NCBI GenBank assembly: GCA_043784065.1
Contig: JAYVYR010000002.1
Location: 21,929 to 85,928 of the forward strand
Length of the DNA stretch: 64,000 nt
Source: Bog-756 sp043784065
GTDB lineage: Bacteria; Actinomycetota; Acidimicrobiia; Acidimicrobiales; RAAP-2
Direction: 5' to 3'
The notes under the pieces were generated by a model. The model saw only the letters and a list, made by a program, of their open reading frames with translations, searched no databases and was not told where the DNA came from. Below, piece after piece: positions 30,455-39,265 of this stretch. A program made the position numbers and the translations under genes. Each line of letters begins with the position of its first letter. Position 1 is the stretch's first letter.

Positions 30455-33109
30455 ATGCCGGAGCAGACGAACGGACCCACCAATCACGAGGCGCCCTCTG
30501 ACCAGGCAGGCTTTGGCCGGCCTCACGGGAGGGGTATCCCCGACAAGCCTGGCCTCGAGGGTTTGGAGGCCACCTGGGCGGCTCGGTGGGAGGCCGAGGG
30601 TGTCTATGCCTTTGACCGCACAGCTACCCGCGACCAGGTCTTCTCGATCGACACGCCGCCGCCGACGGTGTCGGGCTCGCTCCACATCGGCCACGTGTTC
30701 TCCTATACCCACACCGACGCAGTGGCCCGGTTCCACCGCATGCGGGGCCGCCAGGTCTTCTACCCGATGGGGTGGGATGACAACGGACTGCCAACCGAGC
30801 GCCGGGTACAGAACTACTTCGGGGTTCGATGCGATCCGAGCCTTCCGTACGATCCCGAGTACGTGCCGCCGGCCGAGCCGACGAAGGATCCCGTCGCCAT
30901 CTCGCGACCAAACTTCGTGGCCCTGTGCCATCAGTTGACGCTGGAGGACGAGCAGGTATTCGAGCACCTGTGGCGCACCCTCGGGCTGTCAGTGGACTGG
31001 TCCCACACCTACGCGACCATCAGTGAACGGGCTCAACGGGTCTCGCAACGCGGCTTCCTTCGACTGGCCAAGCGCGGCCAGGTAGTCCAGCGCACCGCCC
31101 CGACGCTGTGGGATGTCGACTTCCGCACGGCGGTCAGTCAGGCCGAACTCGAGGACCGTGAGCGACCCGGCGCCTACCACCGGATTCGGTTCCCCCGGGT
31201 CGACGCCGAAGGCGGCGTCGACATCGAGACCACCAGACCCGAGCTGCTGGCCGCCTGCGTGGCCCTGGTGGCGCACCCCGATGACGAGCGCTACCGGCCG
31301 CTGTTCGGTACCTCGGTCAGCACCCCGCTGTTCGGAGTCCGTGTGCCGGTCCTGGCCCACGGACTGGCCGACCCCGAAAAAGGCTCGGGCATCGCCATGA
31401 TCTGCACCTTCGGCGACACGACTGACGTGGTGTGGTGGCGCGAACTGTCCCTCCCCACCCGTACCGTGATCGGCCGAGACGGCCGACTGCTGCCGATCGA
31501 GTTCGGCGCACCGGGATGGGAGGCCGACGATCCGGCGGCGGCGGACGTCGCCTATGCGGATCTGGTGGGGAAGTCCGCCAAGCAGGCCCAGGCCCGGATC
31601 GTCGAATTGCTGACAGCCTCTGGCGATCTGATCGGCGAGCCCCGTTCCATCACCCATCCGGTCAAGTTCTTCGAAAAGGGCGATCGCCCGCTCGAGATCG
31701 TCTCCTCCCGTCAGTGGTTCGTCGAGACGCTCCCCCACCGCCAGGCCCTACTGGCCCGGGGTGAGGAATTGCGGTGGCATCCGCCCTACATGGCCCACCG
31801 TTTCAAAGCGTGGGTGGAGGGCCTGAATGGCGACTGGAACATCAGCCGCCAGAGGTTCTTCGGCGTACCCCTGCCCGTCTGGTATCCCGTCGATGCCGAC
31901 GGTGAGGTCGACTTCGGCGGGCCGATCCTGGCTGACGAAGGGCACCTTCCCATCGACCCGTCGACCGACGTGCCCCCGGGCTACGCCGCCGACCAGCGGG
32001 GCGAGCCCGGCGGGTTCGTTGGCGACCCCGACGTCATGGATACCTGGGCCACATCGTCCTTGACCCCCCAGATCGCCGGAGGATGGGAAGACGACCCCGA
32101 CCTGTTCGCCCGTGTCTTCCCCATGGATCTGCGACCCCAGGCCCACGACATCATCCGCACCTGGCTGTTCTCGACGGTGGTGCGCTCCGAACTCGAACAT
32201 CAGGCCCTGCCGTGGTCGAACGCTGCCATCAGCGGCTGGGTGCTCGATCCGGACCGCAAGAAGATGTCGAAGTCGAAGGGCAATGTGATCACCCCGCTGC
32301 CTCTGCTCGAGCTGCACGGGGCCGACGCCGTGCGGTACTGGGCGGCCAGCGGCCGGCCCGGCACCGACACCGCCGTCGACGAAGGCCAGATGAAGGTCGG
32401 TCGACGACTGGCCATGAAGGTGCTCAACGCGTCCCGATTCGCACTCGGCCGCCTGGCCGACGGCACCGGTACGCTGGTGGTGCCGCCGATCAGTGCCGTC
32501 ATCGCCCCGATCGACCGGGCCATGCTCGGCCGACTCAGCGTGGTGGTGGCCGAAGCCACAACTGCATTCGAGGCCTACGACTACGCCCGGGCTCTCGAAC
32601 GGACGGAAGCGTTCTTCTGGGCGTTCTGTGACGACTACCTGGAACTGGTCAAGACCCGCGCCTACGGCGAGGCCGACGACCCGGCCACGGCATCGGCTCG
32701 GGCAGCACTGGCCGTGGCCCTCTCCGTCCTGCTCCGCCTGCTCGCCCCTGTCCTTCCCTTCGTGACTGAAGAGGTGTGGTCGTGGTGGCACGTCGACTCC
32801 ATCCACGGAGCCAACTGGCCCACGGACTTGGAGACCAGGACCGGGGACGCCAGCACCGGCGGCGTCGACCCGACAACCGATGCCGTGCTCGATGCGGCCG
32901 CCGACGTGCTCCGCCAGATCCGGCGGGCCAAGACGACGGCCAAGCGCTCGATGCGGGCACCGGTGGCCGTGTTGACCGTCACCGACACGCCGTCCCGACT
33001 CGAGGCATTGGCCGCGGCCGAGAGCGACGTGCGCGATGCAGGCGGTGTGGTCGAGTTGGTGATGCGCGACGGCGAAGTTGGCGTCGAGGTAGTGCTGGCC
33101 GAGGAGTAG
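30455..33109 (+). CDS. valS: Valyl-tRNA synthetase
   Basis: An 884-residue class I aminoacyl-tRNA synthetase charging tRNA-Val. The HIGH motif is TVSGSLHIGHVFSYTHTD (77-80), the signature is DPDRKKMSKSKGNV, and an editing domain in the middle is indicated by VDIETTRPELLAACVALVAH. WDVDFRTAVSQAELEDRE and FEKGDRPLEIVSSRQWFV also match. The start at ATG 30455 is chosen because the conserved part begins soon after and the divergent cysS promoter overlaps. The C-terminal end has a short helical region but not the long coiled coil typical of many bacterial ValRS. Confidence 0.93.
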   Translation: MPEQTNGPTNHEAPSDQAGFGRPHGRGIPDKPGLEGLEATWAARWEAEGVYAFDRTATRDQVFSIDTPPPTVSGSLHIGHVFSYTHTDAVARFHRMRGRQVFYPMGWDDNGLPTERRVQNYFGVRCDPSLPYDPEYVPPAEPTKDPVAISRPNFVALCHQLTLEDEQVFEHLWRTLGLSVDWSHTYATISERAQRVSQRGFLRLAKRGQVVQRTAPTLWDVDFRTAVSQAELEDRERPGAYHRIRFPRVDAEGGVDIETTRPELLAACVALVAHPDDERYRPLFGTSVSTPLFGVRVPVLAHGLADPEKGSGIAMICTFGDTTDVVWWRELSLPTRTVIGRDGRLLPIEFGAPGWEADDPAAADVAYADLVGKSAKQAQARIVELLTASGDLIGEPRSITHPVKFFEKGDRPLEIVSSRQWFVETLPHRQALLARGEELRWHPPYMAHRFKAWVEGLNGDWNISRQRFFGVPLPVWYPVDADGEVDFGGPILADEGHLPIDPSTDVPPGYAADQRGEPGGFVGDPDVMDTWATSSLTPQIAGGWEDDPDLFARVFPMDLRPQAHDIIRTWLFSTVVRSELEHQALPWSNAAISGWVLDPDRKKMSKSKGNVITPLPLLELHGADAVRYWAASGRPGTDTAVDEGQMKVGRRLAMKVLNASRFALGRLADGTGTLVVPPISAVIAPIDRAMLGRLSVVVAEATTAFEAYDYARALERTEAFFWAFCDDYLELVKTRAYGEADDPATASARAALAVALSVLLRLLAPVLPFVTEEVWSWWHVDSIHGANWPTDLETRTGDASTGGVDPTTDAVLDAAADVLRQIRRAKTTAKRSMRAPVAVLTVTDTPSRLEALAAAESDVRDAGGVVELVMRDGEVGVEVVLAEE

Positions 33110-33232
33110 TTCCAGCACTACCTGCGGGAAGGTGCCCGGTGCGGTTGCCGCCACGGGGATGACGGGAAGGCGCCACCCGGGCCCGGCGATGCGAATTACG
33201 CCGACCACGAGAAGAACTGCGATCCTCTTCGG

Positions 33233-34006
33233 ATGGAACACGAACCACTCCGAGGCCGCACCGCCATGGTCACCGGGGCATCTCGGGGAATCGGTGCGGC
33301 CACGGCACAGGCACTCGATCGGGCGGGGGCGCGGGTCGCCCTCGTCGCCAGGGGCCGCGCCGAGCTGGCTGAGGTGGCTGGCACGCTGCACAACGACCCC
33401 GTCATCCTGCCCGCCGACCTCCGCCAGTCTGATGCCCCGACGAACGTCGCCCGCCAGGCGATCGACGCACTCGGTACGATCGATGTCCTGGTGAACAATG
33501 CGGCAGTAGCGGCGCGACTCGCCACCGTCGACACCGACGCGGCCGTCATCGACGACATGTTGGCCGTCAATGTCCGGGCACCGCTCCTACTGATCGCCGC
33601 AGTGCTTCCCTCGATGATCCAACGCGGATCCGGGTCGATCATCAACCTCTCATCCGTATCCGGAATAGTCGGCACACCTCGGCGGGCCGCCTACGCTGCA
33701 TCGAAGGGCGCTATCGGTGCCGCCACACGATCGCTGGCCATCGAGCTCGGACCGTCTGGGATCCGGGTCAACGCCGTCGCCCCCGGGGTCGTCGACACCG
33801 CCTTGTGGGCCAAGAACAGGGAAGTCCCGGGTGTTGTGGAGGCCATCGAAGCCCAAACGCCGCTGCGTCGATGGGCCACGCCGGAGGACATCGCCGACGT
33901 AATCGTGTTCCTCGCTACCGACGCCTCACGATTCGTCACCGGGGAGACGATCTGTGCTGACGGTGGGATGGCTCGAACGTTCGACCTCTACGGCGGGCCC
34001 GTCTGA
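33233..34006 (+). CDS. Short-chain dehydrogenase/reductase (FabG-like)
   Basis: A 257-residue classical short-chain dehydrogenase/reductase. The nucleotide motif is MVTGASRGIGAATA at about 12-25, NNAAVAARLA follows near 88, and the catalytic Ser and Tyr-X3-Lys are in IINLSSVSGIVG and YAASKGAIGAATRSLA. The C-terminal VTGETICADGGM is typical of the 3-oxoacyl-reductase-like group. It probably uses NADP(H). The first ATG in the frame is taken; no clear ribosome site is present. It follows valS by 123 bases and is convergent with the ABC transporter genes. Substrate unknown. Confidence 0.87.
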   Translation: MEHEPLRGRTAMVTGASRGIGAATAQALDRAGARVALVARGRAELAEVAGTLHNDPVILPADLRQSDAPTNVARQAIDALGTIDVLVNNAAVAARLATVDTDAAVIDDMLAVNVRAPLLLIAAVLPSMIQRGSGSIINLSSVSGIVGTPRRAAYAASKGAIGAATRSLAIELGPSGIRVNAVAPGVVDTALWAKNREVPGVVEAIEAQTPLRRWATPEDIADVIVFLATDASRFVTGETICADGGMARTFDLYGGPV

Positions 34007-34085
34007 CGATTCTGCTCGGTCAGGGACTACGTACGTGCACCTGTCGTCGCTCAGTCCAACGAACGCCTTTGTAAGCGAGTGAGCG

Positions 34086-34832
34086 TCAGGCCAGGTAGAT
34101 GCTGAGGGCAGCGTCCGCCATCTCGGCCGGGGTGCCCTGCTGCTCGATACGACCATGCACCATGATCGCCGCATGGTCGGCCACCGCCAGTGCCGTGGTC
34201 ACGAACTGCTCGACCAGGAGGATGGTCATGCCCTGCTTGGCCAACTTGGTGACCAGTTCGTAAAGTTCGGCCACGATCAGGGGAGCCAGTCCCATGGACA
34301 GCTCGTCCAGGTAGAGCACCCGAGGCTTGGTGACCAGGGCACGTGAGATTGCCAGCATCTGCTGCTCGCCACCCGACATGGTGCCGGCCATCTGACGCCG
34401 ACGCTCCTTCAGGACGGGAAACGTCTCAAAGGTGTGCTCCTCGACCTCCTTCATCGAGATCCCACCCCGGTAGGTCCAGATCCGGAGGTTCTCACGCACG
34501 GTCAGGTTGGGGAAGATGCCCCGACCCTCAGGCACCGCGCAGATGCCTTGGCGGACCAGCTTCTCCGTGGGGGTCTTGCCGAGCGGGGTGTCGCCGACGA
34601 GCACGTCGCCAGCGGTCGGACGCATCCGGCCGCTCAGTACCTTGAGGAGCGTCGACTTGCCGGCACCGTTGGGTCCAAGGAGTGCGAAGACACTTCCGGC
34701 CGGCACCTCGAGATCGACGCCGTGAAGCACTTCGATCCGCCCGTAAGAGGCCCGCACTCCCCGTACGGTGACGCTCGGCGGCAGTTCTGTGGTGGTGCCG
34801 CCTGTCGAAGGAGCCAACATCTGGTCGTTCAT
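34086..34832 (-). CDS. livF: Branched-chain amino acid-type ABC transporter ATPase LivF
   Basis: A 248-residue ABC ATPase of the LivF type. Walker A is LLGPNGAGKSTLLKVLSGR, the signature is MSGGEQQMLAISRAL, and Walker B is RVLYLDELSMGLAP, with the switch His replaced by LLVEQFV as in all LivF proteins. It is the last gene of a leftward operon with substrate-binding protein, fused permease and LivG, and overlaps livG by four bases. It powers uptake of a branched-chain amino acid, amide or related compound; the real substrate is not deducible. Confidence 0.9.
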   Translation of the reverse strand: MNDQMLAPSTGGTTTELPPSVTVRGVRASYGRIEVLHGVDLEVPAGSVFALLGPNGAGKSTLLKVLSGRMRPTAGDVLVGDTPLGKTPTEKLVRQGICAVPEGRGIFPNLTVRENLRIWTYRGGISMKEVEEHTFETFPVLKERRRQMAGTMSGGEQQMLAISRALVTKPRVLYLDELSMGLAPLIVAELYELVTKLAKQGMTILLVEQFVTTALAVADHAAIMVHGRIEQQGTPAEMADAALSIYLA

Positions 34833-35752
34833 GCCTCGGGCACCTCCTCATCATCGCTGCCGACGATCTCGGTCGTCAGGTCCACCGTCTTGTCCTCATG
34901 GAATTGCTGGGTTGCAACGCCGACGTTGGCGTCATTGACGGTACCGAGGTAGGCGGCCTGAACCATGGGGTCCTTCCGGATCTCCTCAGGAGTCCCCGAG
35001 GCGATGATGTCGCCGAAGTCGAGCACGTAGATGTAGTCGCAGATCCGCATCACCAGCTCCATGTCGTGCTCGACCAACAGCACGCCCATACCGCCGCCCG
35101 CCAGGGTGGTCAGCAGCTCACCCAGGGCTTGAGCCTCTACATCGTCGAGCCCCGAGCCGGGTTCGTCGAGCAGCAGGATCTTCGGGGCCATGGCCAGGGC
35201 CCGGGCCAATTCGACCATCCGGGCCAGGCCGGTCGGCATGGCGCTGGCCTGTTCGGCGCCTAGGCCGGCCAGGCCTACGCCCTCGAGCAGGCGGTCCGAT
35301 GTGGCAACGACAATCGACCCCGGACCGGTTGACTCGTCGGCGGCGCCGCCCTTCTTGACCCAGGGGAACGAACGCTTGACGTGGCGCCACTGCCACCACT
35401 TGACCGACGACTCCAGCCCTACTTGCACGTTCTCGCCCGCCGACAGGGTGCCGAAGAGCTCCAGGCGTTGGAAGGTGCGGGCCAGACCGAGCCGGGCCCG
35501 GCGGTGCGGCTTCATCTTGGTGATGTCGGTGTCGAACAGCAAGACGGTCCCACGGTCGGGAGTCTGGAGTCCGCTGATCACATTGAAGAGCGTGGTCTTG
35601 CCAGCGCCATTCGGGCCGATGAGGCCGGTCACGGAACCGGCCTTGACAGTCAGGTTGGCATCGCTCAGGGCGGCCACTCCGCCGAAGCGGACGGCCACTC
35701 CTTCGATGGTCAGGACGTCGACATCCTGGTCGGTCGGCTGCTGATCGATCAC
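34829..35752 (-). CDS. livG: Branched-chain amino acid-type ABC transporter ATPase LivG
   Basis: A 307-residue ABC ATPase of the LivG type. Walker A is GLIGPNGAGKTTLFNVISG, GLARTFQRLELFG is the LivG motif, Walker B is KILLLDEPGSGLDD. The signature region, usually YGQQRRLEIARAL, is changed to MPTGLARMVELARALA. An insertion of about 40 residues after the Q-loop (including FPWVKKGGAADESTGPGS) makes it longer than typical LivG. The start is GTG 35752, one base behind the permease stop; the earlier in-frame ATG at 35809 would overlap the permease by 56 bases. Its end overlaps livF. Confidence 0.88.
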   Translation of the reverse strand: MIDQQPTDQDVDVLTIEGVAVRFGGVAALSDANLTVKAGSVTGLIGPNGAGKTTLFNVISGLQTPDRGTVLLFDTDITKMKPHRRARLGLARTFQRLELFGTLSAGENVQVGLESSVKWWQWRHVKRSFPWVKKGGAADESTGPGSIVVATSDRLLEGVGLAGLGAEQASAMPTGLARMVELARALAMAPKILLLDEPGSGLDDVEAQALGELLTTLAGGGMGVLLVEHDMELVMRICDYIYVLDFGDIIASGTPEEIRKDPMVQAAYLGTVNDANVGVATQQFHEDKTVDLTTEIVGSDDEEVPEA

Positions 35753-35753
35753 G

Positions 35754-37715
35754 TCAGCTTGCGGCACGGGAGCCCTCTCCACTGACGGCAAAGGTGCTTT
35801 GCATTGCAACCGGGGCCGGTTCGTTCGACCTACCCGTGCGCTTCACCCAGGGCAACCGGATGTGGAGCGCCTCGATGCCGAGGATCCCGTTGGCTGCCCG
35901 GCCGATCAGGATCACGCCGATGCCGGCAAAGATACCGATGCTGCTCGGCCAGATCTGGTTGAGGGCGACATAGGTGAGTGCGGCTAGGAAGGCACCCGAA
36001 ACGGTGCGGATGCCCCAGATGGTCACGAACAGCACGAAGATGATGCCGGGGAAGATGTCGAAGTCGGTCGTACCGACGAGCTGCTGCACCGTTCCGAATA
36101 GGGCGCCGCCCAGGCCGGCCATGCCTGCGGCGATAGCGAAGACTGCGACCTTGGTGAAGCCGATGTTGAGGCCGACCGTGGCGTAGGCGGCCGGCGAGTC
36201 GTTGACTGCCACCAGCCGGCGACCGAACAGGCTGCGTCTGATGGCCAGCACCAGCCACGCCGACAGGACGAAGAACACAGTGACGAGCAGGAACTCGGCA
36301 GTGTCCCCCTTGAAGGACAGCCCCGGCAAAGTGATGCGATAGATCTGGAGGGCGCCACCGCCGAAAACGTTGCCATCAGTGAAGAATCCTTGAGCCACTG
36401 CATCGGCGAATGCGAAGGTGGCGAGGGCCAGGTAGAGGTCGCTCAGCCGGATGGTGGGCAGAGCGATCAGGGCACCGATCGCCGCGCAGATGGCGGTGGC
36501 AGCCAATAGGCCGACCAGCGACCCGCCGCCGGCCACCTTGCCCATGATGAAGGCGCCGATCCCCATGAAGGAGAACTGACAGAGCGAGACCTGTCCGGAG
36601 TAACCGGTCACCAGCACCAGTGACAGGCCAACGATGGCCAGGCACATCACCATGCCGCCGAGCTGCCCGTACGTGGTGCCGTGGTAGTTGCCGTTGGCGA
36701 AGGCGACTGCCACCACCACGGCCACGACGAGGAAGACGGCACCTCCGATGAGGGACTCCCTGCCACCCGCCACCCGGGGGGCCCGCATCGAGGTCAGCCG
36801 TCCGGCTGCCCGGAGCCGCACGGACGGCAGGGTGACCAGGGCGAGGAAGAGGAAGATCATGGGCAGCGCAGCGTTGAAGTCGCTGATGCTGCCCTGCGAC
36901 GGCTGGAGGTGGAGGTGGCTGAGAAGGGAGTTCTCGTAGTTGAGGATGTAGTTCTCGGCTAGCCCGATCCCGATGGCGGCGGCAAAGGTGATGGAGATGC
37001 TCTTCAGTCGGCCGACGATTGCCGCTGCGTAGCCGCTCACCACCAGCAGCGTGAAGGACACGATGCTGATCCCGGTGGTCTGGGTCGGGGCCAGCATCAC
37101 ACCGGACAGTGCGGCCATGAAGAAGCCGAGGATCCATCCGTACTGGCTCATCCGGTGGGGCGACACCCCCGCCATCGACACCAGTTCGGGATCATCGACC
37201 ACGGCTCGCAACGCATAGCCCATGCGGGTGGAGTAGAAGAGCAGACGTAACCCGATGGCCACGGCGATGGCCACCCCGATGATGAGGACGTACTGGTACT
37301 GAATGTTGATGCCGACAAAGTGGAACTGGCCGTTGATCTGCGGATTCACCGACCGCTGGACGGTGGGAGACCACACCACCGTGGCCACACCCGTCAGGAT
37401 GACCATCAGGCCGAGCGTCACCATGACCGGCCGCTCGGCCGAGGCACCGTGGAGCCGCCGCATCAGCACCCGCTCGACGAATGCGCCGCTGATCGACGCG
37501 CCGAGGACGAGAATGATGATGAGGGCGGCCCAGGTCGGTTGGTTGTGGGCCGAGACGAGCTCCCAGTAGCCGAAGGCGGCGATCATCCCGACCGCACCCT
37601 GGGCGAAGTTGAATACCCCCGACGTGGTGTACGTGACCACCAGGCCGGTCGCCGCAATGGCATAGCCGGCGCCCAACATGATCCCGAACACCGTGAATTG
37701 GAGAAAGTTGCTCAT
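35754..37715 (-). CDS. Fused LivH-LivM permease
   Basis: A 653-residue membrane protein joining the two permeases of a Liv-type ABC transporter. Residues 1-300 are LivH-like (LGAGYAIAATGLVVTYTTSG, FNFAQGAVGMIAAFGYW). Residues about 330-640 are LivM-like, with GYSGQVSLCQFSFMGIGAF and VGLNIGFTKVAVFAIAAGMA as LivM markers. Separate genes are usual, although fused forms are known. The short linker near 305-325 is basic (RLTSMRAPRVAGGRE). The start ATG 37715 follows AAGGGG. It lies between the substrate-binding protein and livG. Confidence 0.9.
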   Translation of the reverse strand: MSNFLQFTVFGIMLGAGYAIAATGLVVTYTTSGVFNFAQGAVGMIAAFGYWELVSAHNQPTWAALIIILVLGASISGAFVERVLMRRLHGASAERPVMVTLGLMVILTGVATVVWSPTVQRSVNPQINGQFHFVGINIQYQYVLIIGVAIAVAIGLRLLFYSTRMGYALRAVVDDPELVSMAGVSPHRMSQYGWILGFFMAALSGVMLAPTQTTGISIVSFTLLVVSGYAAAIVGRLKSISITFAAAIGIGLAENYILNYENSLLSHLHLQPSQGSISDFNAALPMIFLFLALVTLPSVRLRAAGRLTSMRAPRVAGGRESLIGGAVFLVVAVVVAVAFANGNYHGTTYGQLGGMVMCLAIVGLSLVLVTGYSGQVSLCQFSFMGIGAFIMGKVAGGGSLVGLLAATAICAAIGALIALPTIRLSDLYLALATFAFADAVAQGFFTDGNVFGGGALQIYRITLPGLSFKGDTAEFLLVTVFFVLSAWLVLAIRRSLFGRRLVAVNDSPAAYATVGLNIGFTKVAVFAIAAGMAGLGGALFGTVQQLVGTTDFDIFPGIIFVLFVTIWGIRTVSGAFLAALTYVALNQIWPSSIGIFAGIGVILIGRAANGILGIEALHIRLPWVKRTGRSNEPAPVAMQSTFAVSGEGSRAAS

Positions 37716-37786
37716 GGCATCCCCTTCATTTCCATCGGGATCCCCCCCGGATCATGGGCAGTAGAAGTCGTCGACGTGCCGGGTGC

Positions 37787-39124
37787 TCAGGTGCCGGGCT
37801 TGACGATGTAGGACCCGTCGCACCGGAATCCCTTGGTGCTGCTGGTGGTCGGCGGATTGTCAGGTGAGCGCACGAACTGCCCATTGGTCACCGTGGCGAT
37901 GAGGTAGCAGTTGGGCGGAGTCTTGGCTGCCGGGTTCGACGGAGCATTGAAGCCGTCGCCGTCGAATGTCGTGATCTTGGACAGCGATTGGAGGAGCGAG
38001 CCCCGGCTGGGGTTCGTTCCGGCATGCTTCAGGCCCTGGACGAAGAGGTTGGCCGAGAGCCACCCGTAGGCGGTGAACAGGTCGGGGCTGAACCCGGGGG
38101 ATGCCACTTGAACCCAATGCAAAAACGTTGCCACCGCCGGCACCGCTGCCTGGTCCGTGCCCAGGTAGAGGGTGAGGTTCTGGGACAGGTAGGCGCCGTT
38201 CACGTTGCTCGCGCCACCAGATTGGGTGACCAGCTGGTTCGAGTAGGTGGCGGCACCCAGTAAGACCTGGGGGTGATAGTTCTGCTGGGCCAGAGCCTTG
38301 AGGACCGACGACGAGTAGTTGGAGGGCATCTGGTCCATGAAGATGATCTTCACCCCGGCGTTCTTCATGGCGATCACCTGCTGGGTGAAGTCCGTCTGCG
38401 TGGTGGCGTAGGTCTGCTCCGACACGAACGTGAAACCGGCCTTTTGAGCGACGTACTTCTCCCCTGCCCAGGTCTGGGCAGCCGAAGGCGAGTCGGCCAG
38501 GAACGCACCAGCGTGGCTGGCGTCGGCCTTGAATCTGTTGGAGTAGTAGTTCATCGGTCCCGAGGCCCAGCCATCGGCCAGCGGGATGGGGCTGTAGACG
38601 TTGGGCAATTTGTTGGTGGCGTTGTCCAAGACCTGCGCCACGTCGGGAAACCCGGGGTTCAGAGCGAGCACCGCACCACCGAAGCTGTCCTCAAGCGAAA
38701 AGTTACCCACCAGGGCGAAATCGTTCTGGAGGGCATTCTGTGAGGCCTGTTTGTTGGAGGCCCCGGTAAAGCCGTCATCGGCGTTGTTGAGGACGATCTT
38801 TCGACCGTTCACACCACCAGCCGAGTTGATGTAGTCAACGTAGGCCTGGGTTCCGACCTGGGCGCCTTTGAAGAGCCCGAGCGAGAGCGTCGACACGTTC
38901 CCGACCTGTACCTGGCTCGCCGTCACTCCCGTATGGTCGGAGAAAGCACTGGACGGGATGGCGCCGGAGGTGCCGCCCGTGGTTGACGAGCCGCTGGTCG
39001 TCGTCGTCGAGGAACTGGTCGAACTACAGGCCGCCGCGCCCAAACCGACCGCCAGTACCATCGTCAGCGCAGTCGAACGACTCTTCCAAGAACTTGAGCG
39101 CAACGCTCCCCCTACATTTCTCAT
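37787..39124 (-). CDS. ABC transporter substrate-binding lipoprotein (LivJ/K type)
   Basis: A 445-residue periplasmic-binding protein type I. The N-terminal signal peptide ends in the lipobox LGAAACSS at about residues 32-39, so it is a lipoprotein anchored outside the membrane, followed by a Ser/Thr-rich linker. The mature part has VGNVSTLSLGLFKGAQVGTQ, YINSAGGVNGRKIVLNNADD and FLADSPSAAQTWAGEKYVA, characteristic of the Leu/Ile/Val-binding family. The start is ATG 39124, though it has no good ribosome site. It is the first gene of the transporter operon. The ligand may be an amino acid, amide or aromatic acid. Confidence 0.88.
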   Translation of the reverse strand: MRNVGGALRSSSWKSRSTALTMVLAVGLGAAACSSTSSSTTTTSGSSTTGGTSGAIPSSAFSDHTGVTASQVQVGNVSTLSLGLFKGAQVGTQAYVDYINSAGGVNGRKIVLNNADDGFTGASNKQASQNALQNDFALVGNFSLEDSFGGAVLALNPGFPDVAQVLDNATNKLPNVYSPIPLADGWASGPMNYYSNRFKADASHAGAFLADSPSAAQTWAGEKYVAQKAGFTFVSEQTYATTQTDFTQQVIAMKNAGVKIIFMDQMPSNYSSSVLKALAQQNYHPQVLLGAATYSNQLVTQSGGASNVNGAYLSQNLTLYLGTDQAAVPAVATFLHWVQVASPGFSPDLFTAYGWLSANLFVQGLKHAGTNPSRGSLLQSLSKITTFDGDGFNAPSNPAAKTPPNCYLIATVTNGQFVRSPDNPPTTSSTKGFRCDGSYIVKPGT

Positions 39125-39265
39125 TGTGTTCGGACGGTCGACGCAGCCCCCAAGACGCAAGACTGGGCCGAAACGAATATGTGACTCTACGTCAGAAACC
39201 CGGCACCGTGTCCAGAGTTCCTTGCCTCGTCCCAGGTGCCTGCAGGCCCGACCCAACATCGGAAA

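Noticed and set aside
31748..33391. 547-codon open frame opposite valS
   Set aside because: Shadow of valS; no motif and no ribosome site.
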